Assembly: GCA_965276825.1 (NCBI GenBank)
Contig: OZ255630.1
Location: forward strand, 186,001-250,000
Reading direction: 5' to 3'
Length of the DNA: 64,000 bases
Source: G965276765 sp965276825
GTDB taxonomy: Bacteria > Actinomycetota > Acidimicrobiia > Acidimicrobiales > Palsa-688
The number at the start of each line of letters is the position of its first letter. Within the stretch, counting starts at the first letter, position 1. A program made the position numbers and the translations under genes. Of this stretch, positions 58,156 to 64,000 are shown in pieces. The notes beneath the pieces are model-generated. The model worked only from the letters and a program-made list of their open reading frames with translations. It had not been told where the DNA came from and did not search any database.

Positions 58156-58938
58156 ATGGCCGCACTGGACGCGCTCGACGACCCCGCCGTGGCCGAGGCC
58201 CGCAGGATCGTGGCCGCAGGCCGGCGCATCGTCGTCCTGAGCGGCGCCGGGATCTCGACCGACTCGGGGATCCCCGACTTCCGGGGGCCGCAGGGGGTCT
58301 GGACCCGCGATCCGGGTGCGGAGCGCACCTCCCGCCTGGCCGACTACCTGGACGACCCGGAGGTCAGGGAGGCGGCCTGGCAGAACCGGCTGGCGTCGCC
58401 CATCTGGCACGCTGCACCCAATGCCGGCCACCGCGCCGTGGCCAGCCTGGATCGCCAGGGCCGGCTGCGCTGCGTGCTCACGCAGAACATCGACGGCCTC
58501 CACCAGCTGGCCGGCCTCGAGTCGGACCGGGTGGTGGAGCTCCACGGCACCATCCGCGGCGTGGTGTGCTGGGCGTGCGGCGAGACGGGACCGATGGAGC
58601 CCCAGCTCGACCGGGTGCGCGCCGGTGATCCCGATCCCCGGTGCGAGCGGTGCGGCGGCATCGTCAAGTCGACGACGATCAGCTTCGGTCAGGCCCTCGA
58701 TGCCGTCGCCCTGCGCAGGGCGGAGGCGGCCGTCGCCGTGTGCGACGTGCTCCTCGCCGTCGGCTCGACCCTGACGGTGCACCCGGCCGCCGGCTTCGCC
58801 CCGACGGCCAGGCGGCACGGTGCGGCGCTCGTGGTGCTCAACGCCGAGGAGACGGCCTACGACCACCTGGCCGACGTTGCCCTGCGCGGGCAGATCAGTG
58901 ACGTGCTGCCGGCGCTCGTCGCGCCCGACCCGGCCTGA
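58156..58938 (+). CDS. Sir2-family NAD-dependent protein deacylase
   Basis: A 260-residue sirtuin that removes acyl groups from lysine using NAD. Motifs are GAGISTDSGIPDFRG (30-44), TQNIDGLHQLAG (109-120), catalytic His130 in ELHGT, zinc cysteines 138, 141, 163 and 166, and GSTLTVHPAAGF. The chain is complete. A role in controlling acyl-CoA synthetases is common but not shown by the neighbours. ATG at 58156 follows CAGACT by six bases. Confidence 0.93.
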   Translation: MAALDALDDPAVAEARRIVAAGRRIVVLSGAGISTDSGIPDFRGPQGVWTRDPGAERTSRLADYLDDPEVREAAWQNRLASPIWHAAPNAGHRAVASLDRQGRLRCVLTQNIDGLHQLAGLESDRVVELHGTIRGVVCWACGETGPMEPQLDRVRAGDPDPRCERCGGIVKSTTISFGQALDAVALRRAEAAVAVCDVLLAVGSTLTVHPAAGFAPTARRHGAALVVLNAEETAYDHLADVALRGQISDVLPALVAPDPA

Positions 58939-58950
58939 CGGCATGGGCCC

Positions 58951-59550
58951 TCACCAGCGGCCGCGGTGCACCTGGCCGGCCACGTCCCGGCGGCGCGGGC
59001 GCGACACCGGCGGGGGCCGCCGCCCGTCCGGGTCCGGCCACCCGAGGGCGACGGCGCCGATGGCGACCCGGTCCGCGGGCACCCCCAGCCCCGCCAGCGT
59101 GACCGCCTGGTCGCCGTGGAGGGCGAAGAACAGTGCCCCGAGCCCCTCGTCGACCACCCCGAGCAGCAGGATCATGGTGGCGAAGGCGGTGTCGGTCAGC
59201 CAGTACGGCACCTGCCAGGTGGAGGGCCCACCCGCTGTGGGGGTCTTGTCGGGCTCGGCGTAGCGGCGGAGGTAGGCGCCGCGGTGGGCGAGCGGGACGA
59301 TGACCACCGGCGCCCGCAGGAGCCCGGGATGGTCAGGGGCGGCCAGCCACGCCGGGTCGGCGTCGAGGCGCCAGAAGGCGCCGGTCTGCTCGGGACCCTC
59401 GAGCACCAGCCAGTCCCAGCCCTGGGTGTGGCCGGCCGACGGCGCTCGCGCGGCACGCGCCACCAGCCGGTCGACCACGTCGGGGGGCACCGGCCGGTCG
59501 AGAAACCGCCGGCACATCCGGCGGCCGAGGACGGCATCGTCGAGCTCCAC
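58951..59550 (-). CDS. nitroreductase-family FMN protein
   Basis: The 199-residue nitroreductase-fold protein has the N-terminal RRMCRRFLDRPVP flavin-binding arginines, ARAPSAGHTQGWDW and a C-terminal helix-strand with GVPADRVAIGAVALGWPD. It would bind FMN and use NAD(P)H; substrates vary widely. GTG at 59550 lies six bases after TAGCCT (59562-59557), indicating a leaderless transcript. Only 21 bp separate it from the YceI gene upstream. Confidence 0.88.
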   Translation of the reverse strand: MELDDAVLGRRMCRRFLDRPVPPDVVDRLVARAARAPSAGHTQGWDWLVLEGPEQTGAFWRLDADPAWLAAPDHPGLLRAPVVIVPLAHRGAYLRRYAEPDKTPTAGGPSTWQVPYWLTDTAFATMILLLGVVDEGLGALFFALHGDQAVTLAGLGVPADRVAIGAVALGWPDPDGRRPPPVSRPRRRDVAGQVHRGRW

Positions 59551-59571
59551 CGCCTGAGGCTACGAGTGGGG

Positions 59572-60105
59572 CTACGACTTGGTGAAGACCGCCTTCACGA
59601 CCACGTGGTTGTCCAGCTTGGCGCCCATCTTCGACCAGGAGACGCCCCACTGGCTGCGGTCGATGTCGACCTCGGTGGTGACCACCGCCCGGGTGGGGCC
59701 CGACTCGGCGATGTCGACGACCAGGTCGAGGGGCCGCGTCTGGCCGTGGACGGTCAGCGTGCCCGTGGCCGCCATGGCCCCCGACGACGTCGGGCTGGCC
59801 CCGGTGAGCTCGTAGGTGAAGGTCGGGTAGGTCTCGACCTCGAAGAAGTCGGCGCCGCGCAGGTGGGTGTCGCGCTTGGTGCTCCTGGTGTCGACCGACG
59901 CCGCGTCGACCACCACGCGTCCCGACATGGCGCCGTCGGCCGCGACGGTGCCCGAGCCCTCGACGGTGGTGAAGCGCGCCTTGACCTTGGCCAGTCCCCA
60001 CATGGCCTTGGTGGCGAGGTCGACGGTGGTCGTCGCGGGGTCGAGGGTCCAGGTGCTCGTCGCGCCAGTGAGCGGGGTGGTGGCTGACGGGTCGGTCGAA
60101 GGCAT
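59572..60105 (-). CDS. YceI-family lipid-binding-like protein
   Basis: The 177-residue YceI beta-barrel begins STWTLDPATTTVDLATKAMWGLAKVKARF and ends WSKMGAKLDNHVVVKAVF, covering the whole domain. Homologues bind polyisoprenoids or other hydrophobic ligands. No signal peptide is visible, so it is predicted cytoplasmic, as in many actinobacteria. ATG at 60105 has a GAGGAGG tract about 14 bases upstream. It may be transcribed with the nitroreductase gene. Confidence 0.92.
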   Translation of the reverse strand: MPSTDPSATTPLTGATSTWTLDPATTTVDLATKAMWGLAKVKARFTTVEGSGTVAADGAMSGRVVVDAASVDTRSTKRDTHLRGADFFEVETYPTFTYELTGASPTSSGAMAATGTLTVHGQTRPLDLVVDIAESGPTRAVVTTEVDIDRSQWGVSWSKMGAKLDNHVVVKAVFTKS

Positions 60106-60271
60106 GGTGGAGGGTCCTCCTCTGCCGGCGACGCGTTGTCTCCGGTGGAACGCACCCTACGGCGCGGCCCCGAGCGGGGACGGCGTGGCTCGCGTCGAGG
60201 CGGGCGGGAATGCCGACCCCGTCGGCAATGTTTGCACCGACGTCCATCTCCGAGCTCTGCGAGGACCGCCG

Positions 60272-61447
60272 ATGCCCACCTTTCGAGATCTTCTCCGTGA
60301 CGCCAAGTCCCGCATCACCGAGGTCGACACCGCCGGAGCGGAGGCCGAGGTGGCCGAGCCGGGCACGGTCGTGCTCGACGTGCGCGAGCCCGACGAGTAC
60401 GAGCAGGGCGCCCTCCCGGGGGCGGTCCACATCCCCCGCGGCCACCTGGAGAGCCAGGTCGAGGGCAAGCTCACCGACCACGCCGCCCACGTGGTGGTCT
60501 ACTGCGCGGGCGGGACGCGCAGCGCCTTCGCGGCCGAAACCCTGACCCAGCTCGGCTACACCGACGTGGTGTCGATGGCCGGCGGGTTCAACAAGTGGAA
60601 GGACGAGGGGCGCGACTGGCGGACACCGGAGTCCCTCACCCCCGACCAGCGCAACCGCTACCAGCGCCACCTGCTGCTGCCGGAGGTCGACGTGGCCGGC
60701 CAGCAAAAGCTGCTGGATTCGAAGGTGCTCCTCCTCGGCGCGGGCGGTCTCGGCTCCCCCGCCGCCCTCTACCTGGCCGCCGCCGGCGTCGGCACCCTCG
60801 GGATCATCGACATGGACGTGGTCGACGAGTCCAACCTGCAGCGCCAGATCCTCCACAACATGGACCGCATCGGCGAGCGCAAGGTCGACTCGGCCAAGAA
60901 GACCCTGACCGGCCTCAACCCCGACGTCAGCGTGGTCACCTACGACGTCCGCCTCGGCGCCGACAACATTCTCGACATCTTCGCCGGCTACGACGTGATC
61001 GTCGACGGCACGGACAACTTCCCGACCAGGTACCTGGTCAACGACGCGTCGCTCCGCCTCGACATCCCGGTGGTGCACGGGTCGATCTTCCGCTTCGAGG
61101 GCCAGGCGAGCGTGTACCTGCCCCACGAGGGGCCCTGCTATCGCTGCCAGGTCCCCGAGCCGCCCCCCGCCGAGCTGGCCCCGAGCTGCGCGGAGGCCGG
61201 CGTGCTGGGCGTCCTCCCCGGCATCATCGGCAGCATCCAGGCCATGGAGACCATCAAGCTCCTCCTCGGCCTGGGCGACTCGCTGTCGGGGCGCCTGCTG
61301 GCCTACGACGCCTTGGAGGAGAGCTTCCGGACCTTCCGGGTGGTGCGCGACCCGGACTGCGCGGCCTGCTCGATCCCGGCCGAGGACGTGGTCATCGCCG
61401 ACTACGACGAGCTGTGCATGCCCCACCCCATCGCCGCGCCCGCCTGA
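60272..61447 (+). CDS. rhodanese-E1 fusion (MoeB/MoeZ-like adenylyltransferase-sulfurtransferase)
   Basis: The 391-residue protein fuses an N-terminal rhodanese domain (persulfide Cys78 in VYCAGGTRSAF) to a ThiF/MoeB E1-like domain: ATP loop GAGGLGSPAALYLAAAGVG (157-175), IIDMDVVDESNLQRQ, zinc cysteines 289, 292, 363 and 366, and Cys306. It would adenylate and thiolate the C-terminal glycine of a ubiquitin-like sulfur carrier for molybdopterin, thiamine or cysteine synthesis. The domain order is reversed compared with MoeZ, where rhodanese is C-terminal. No carrier gene is adjacent. ATG at 60272 has GAGGA ten bases upstream. Confidence 0.9.
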   Translation: MPTFRDLLRDAKSRITEVDTAGAEAEVAEPGTVVLDVREPDEYEQGALPGAVHIPRGHLESQVEGKLTDHAAHVVVYCAGGTRSAFAAETLTQLGYTDVVSMAGGFNKWKDEGRDWRTPESLTPDQRNRYQRHLLLPEVDVAGQQKLLDSKVLLLGAGGLGSPAALYLAAAGVGTLGIIDMDVVDESNLQRQILHNMDRIGERKVDSAKKTLTGLNPDVSVVTYDVRLGADNILDIFAGYDVIVDGTDNFPTRYLVNDASLRLDIPVVHGSIFRFEGQASVYLPHEGPCYRCQVPEPPPAELAPSCAEAGVLGVLPGIIGSIQAMETIKLLLGLGDSLSGRLLAYDALEESFRTFRVVRDPDCAACSIPAEDVVIADYDELCMPHPIAAPA

Positions 61448-61531
61448 CCACGGGGAAAGGGTCGCCGGGTGCGGCGGGCGTCGGCCGTGACGGGTGGGCG
61501 GCGCGCCGGGCACGGGCCGTAGGCTGATCCC

Positions 61532-63115
61532 ATGTCATCGGATGAGCGCAGGACCGATTCGGGCATCGACATCCGACCCGTCTACGGCCCTGCCGACCTC
61601 GAGGGCTGGGATCCGTCCGAGCGCCTCGGCGACCCGGGTCGGCCGCCCTTCACCCGTGGGATCTACCCGACGATGTACCGGGGCCGGCCGTGGACCATCC
61701 GGCAGTACTCCGGGTTCGGCACGGCCGAGTCGACCAACGAGCGGTGGCGCCTGCTCCTCGCCGGGGGCGGCACCGGGTTGTCGTGCGCCTTCGACCTGCC
61801 GACCCAGATGGGCTACGACTCGGACCACCCGAGGGCCGAGGGCGAGGTCGGCAAGGTGGGCGTGGCCATCGACTCCGTCGACGACATGCGCCTGCTCCTC
61901 GCCGGCCTCCCCCTCGACGACGTCACCACCTCGATGACCATCAACGCCACCGCGTCGATCCTGCTGCTGCTCTACCAGCTGGTCGCCGAGGAGCAGGGGG
62001 TCGACCCGGCCCGTCTCGGGGGCACCATCCAGAACGACATCCTGAAGGAGTACGTCGCCCGCGGCACGTACATCTTCCCGCCCCGCCCCTCGATGCGGAT
62101 CGTCACCGACATCTTCGGCTACTGCAACGAGCACCTGCCGTCGTGGAACACCATCTCCATCTCGGGCTACCACATCCGCGAGGCCGGCTCGACGGCCGTG
62201 CAGGAGATCGCCTTCACCCTGGCCAACGGGATCGCCTACGTGCAGGCGGCCGTGGACGCCGGCCTGGCCGTCGAGGAGTTCGCCCCCCGGCTCAGCTTCT
62301 TCTGGAACGCCCACAACAACCTCTTCGAGGAGGTGGCCAAGTTCCGGGCCGCCCGGCGGATGTGGGCCCGGATCATGGCCGAGCGCTTCGGGGCGACCAG
62401 CCCCAAGAGCCGCCTGCTGCGCTTCCACACCCAGACCGGCGGCTCCACCCTCACCGCCCAGCAGCCCGACAACAACGTGGCCAGGGTGACGCTCCAGTCC
62501 CTCGCCGCTGTCCTCGGCGGCACCCAGAGCCTCCACGCCAACGGCTTCGACGAGGCCCTCGGCCTGCCGACGACCAGGGCGGCGCGCCTCGCGCTGCGGA
62601 CCCAGCAGATCATCGCCCACGAGTCCGGGGTCGGCGACACGGTCGACCCGCTCGCCGGCTCCTACTTCGTCGAGACCCTGACCGACGAGGTCGAGGCGGG
62701 CGCCTGGGCGTACCTGGAGCGGATCGACGAGATGGGCGGCTCCGTCGCCGCCATCGAGTCGGGGTTCATGCAGGAGGAGATCGAGCAGGCCGCCTACGAG
62801 TACACCAAGGCGGTCGACGACGGCGACAAGGTCATCGTCGGGGTCAACCGGTTCGTCGACGACGACCCCGAGCCCGCCGAGGTCTTCCCCCTCGACCCGG
62901 TACTGCAGCGATCCCAGGTCGACCGCGTCCGGCGGACCAGGGCGGAGCGCGACCAGGCGGCGGTCGATGCCGCCCTCGCCGACCTGGCCGTGGCGGCGAG
63001 CGGAACGGCCAACCTGCTGCCCCCCATGAAGCAGGCGCTGCGCCACCGCGCCACCCTCGGCGAGGTCAGCGACGTGCTCAGGAAGGAGTTCGGTGTCTTT
63101 CAACCCGCAAGATGA
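61532..63115 (+). CDS. methylmalonyl-CoA mutase catalytic (large/N-terminal) subunit
   Basis: The 527-residue protein is the acyl-CoA-binding barrel of a B12-dependent acyl-CoA mutase. It lacks the C-terminal cobalamin domain, so it needs a separate small subunit that is not in the window. Substrate-contact residues match methylmalonyl-CoA mutase: Tyr59, Arg177 and His214 have the spacing of Tyr89, Arg207 and His244 in the Propionibacterium enzyme. Isobutyryl- and 2-hydroxyisobutyryl-CoA mutases usually have Phe/Ile and Gln there. The ATG at 61532 lies six bases after TAGGCT (61520-61525). lpdA overlaps its 3' end by 23 bases. Confidence 0.92.
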   Translation: MSSDERRTDSGIDIRPVYGPADLEGWDPSERLGDPGRPPFTRGIYPTMYRGRPWTIRQYSGFGTAESTNERWRLLLAGGGTGLSCAFDLPTQMGYDSDHPRAEGEVGKVGVAIDSVDDMRLLLAGLPLDDVTTSMTINATASILLLLYQLVAEEQGVDPARLGGTIQNDILKEYVARGTYIFPPRPSMRIVTDIFGYCNEHLPSWNTISISGYHIREAGSTAVQEIAFTLANGIAYVQAAVDAGLAVEEFAPRLSFFWNAHNNLFEEVAKFRAARRMWARIMAERFGATSPKSRLLRFHTQTGGSTLTAQQPDNNVARVTLQSLAAVLGGTQSLHANGFDEALGLPTTRAARLALRTQQIIAHESGVGDTVDPLAGSYFVETLTDEVEAGAWAYLERIDEMGGSVAAIESGFMQEEIEQAAYEYTKAVDDGDKVIVGVNRFVDDDPEPAEVFPLDPVLQRSQVDRVRRTRAERDQAAVDAALADLAVAASGTANLLPPMKQALRHRATLGEVSDVLRKEFGVFQPAR

Positions 63116-64000
63116 CGGGCGGACCAAGCTGGTCATCATCGGCGGCGGTCCCGGCGGCCACACCGCGGCGACCAACGCCGCCCGACTCGGTGCGGACGTC
63201 ACCCTGATCGAGAAGGACGTGCTCGGTGGCGCCGCCCACCTGTGGGACTGCATCCCGTCGAAGACGATGATCGCCACGGGCGGCGCCATCAGCTTCGCCC
63301 ACCGCATCGGCGGGATGGGGCTCAGCCACCTCGACGCCCATCTCGACGTCGAGGCGCAGCGGCACCGGATCGACGGGATCGAGGAGCACCTCAACACATC
63401 CGTGCGCCGCCTGCTCGAGAGCCAGGGCGTGCGCCTGATCGATGGCGTCGGCCGCATCAAGGGCCCCCACGAGGTGGTGGCCGAGACGGCGGACGGCATC
63501 GAGGAGCTCGACGCCGACTCCATCGTCGTGTCGACCGGCACCCGACCCCGCATCCCGACGTGGTGCAGCCCCGACGGCGACCGGATCCTCACCACCCGCC
63601 AGGCCTACCCGCCCGCCACCATGCCCGAGCACCTCGTGGTGATCGGGTCGGGGGTGACGGGCGTGGAGTTCGTCCACATGTTCACCTCCTTCGGGGCCAA
63701 GGTGACCCTGATCGTGAGCCGCCAGCAGGTCCTGCCCAGCAAGGACCCCGAGGTGGCCGCCGCCCTCGAGGACGAGCTGCTGCGCCGCGGGGTCCGGCTG
63801 TTCAAGGGGGCGAGGGCCGAGATGATCGAACCCACCGAGCAGGGCGTGGCCGTGGCCTGCGACGACGGCCGGGTCGCCCTCGGCACCCACGCCCTCTTCG
63901 CCATCGGCTCGATCCCCAACTCCGACGGGCTCGGCCTCGAGGACGCGGGCGTGGAGATCGACGACGGCGGCTACGTGTCGATCAACCACCACTGCCAGTC
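63093..64000 (+). CDS. lpdA: LpdA-type NAD(P)H flavoprotein (partial, cut by window end)
   Basis: The first 302 residues of a two-dinucleotide-domain flavoprotein are visible. GGGPGGHTAATNAARLG (17-33) binds FAD and GSGVTGVEFVHMF binds NAD(P). The active-site region GGAAHLWDCIPSKT has Ala48 where disulfide reductases have the first redox cysteine; only Cys53 remains. This matches LpdA (Rv3303c) of Mycobacterium, an NAD(P)H quinone reductase, better than dihydrolipoyl dehydrogenase. GTG at 63093 is preceded by GGAAGGAG at six bases and lies inside the end of the mutase gene, so translation is coupled. Confidence 0.88.
   Translation, partial: MSFNPQDDGRTKLVIIGGGPGGHTAATNAARLGADVTLIEKDVLGGAAHLWDCIPSKTMIATGGAISFAHRIGGMGLSHLDAHLDVEAQRHRIDGIEEHLNTSVRRLLESQGVRLIDGVGRIKGPHEVVAETADGIEELDADSIVVSTGTRPRIPTWCSPDGDRILTTRQAYPPATMPEHLVVIGSGVTGVEFVHMFTSFGAKVTLIVSRQQVLPSKDPEVAAALEDELLRRGVRLFKGARAEMIEPTEQGVAVACDDGRVALGTHALFAIGSIPNSDGLGLEDAGVEIDDGGYVSINHHCQ

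Noticed and set aside
58019..58165. N-terminal extension of the unknown gene to 58165, with MEALESAIESDLDRW text
   Set aside because: Codons there are AT-rich and contain the palindrome; a good ribosome-binding site supports the start at 58018.

Overview
The window is very GC-rich chromosomal DNA with dense, short-spaced genes and strong codon-position bias. The gene content points to the phylum Actinomycetota: a complete GlgE glucan pathway, an NdgR/LtbR-type IclR regulator divergent from leuCD, an LpdA-type flavoprotein, a PASTA-domain kinase, SCP2 and EgtE-like proteins. A deep-branching lineage such as Acidimicrobiia is plausible but is an inference; no rRNA or other taxonomic marker is present. 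I see no prophage, insertion sequence, CRISPR array or origin. The accessory content is one vapBC toxin-antitoxin pair and several repeat-bearing intergenic regions.

Layout. 1-6.8 kb: end of a truncated gene, an FAD amine-oxidase-like protein, an 0.9 kb repeat-rich gap, an unrecognised zinc-ribbon protein with an internally duplicated module, an alpha/beta hydrolase and an MFS transporter. 6.9-10.1 kb: M20 peptidase divergent from meaB, then an enoyl-CoA hydratase. 10.1-20.1 kb: glgP divergent from glgE-treS-mak-glgB, which together convert trehalose to maltose, maltose 1-phosphate and branched alpha-glucan, with a phosphorylase to degrade it. 20.4-28.7 kb: isochorismatase-fold hydrolase, galT, then cysteine desulfurase-mnmA-ligA-pknB. 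28.7-33.5 kb: SCP2 protein, gatC-gatA-gatB and a methyltransferase-like protein. 33.5-38.1 kb: a COG5610-type HAD protein, tRNA-Leu(TAG) and a DUF2142-type membrane protein. 38.3-47.9 kb: ilvD, a polyprenol-phosphate mannosyltransferase-like GT2, an attenuator-controlled ilvB-ilvN-ilvC operon, an ABC transporter and an EgtE-like PLP enzyme. 48.5-54.9 kb: serC divergent from an aspartate-type aminotransferase, a renalase-like flavoprotein, leuD-leuC and the divergent IclR regulator. 55.1-64 kb: vapBC, an alpha/beta hydrolase, a conserved unknown protein, a sirtuin, a nitroreductase, YceI, a rhodanese-E1 fusion, the catalytic subunit of methylmalonyl-CoA mutase and the start of lpdA, cut by the window end.

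Physiologically the window is mostly core metabolism: branched-chain amino acids (ilvD, ilvBNC, leuCD and regulator), serine and aspartate transamination, glucan/trehalose turnover, tRNA modification and charging (mnmA with its sulfur donor, gatCAB) and propionyl-CoA/methylmalonyl-CoA metabolism (meaB and mutB, 53 kb apart).

The most interesting non-coding signals are: (1) a hairpin element present in four copies, with conserved architecture and compensatory base changes; (2) an ilvB leader peptide followed by an attenuator; (3) a TANNNT hexamer 6-8 nt before many start codons, predicting widespread leaderless transcription; and (4) short tandem duplications of 15-42 bp at gene ends and in protein linkers.
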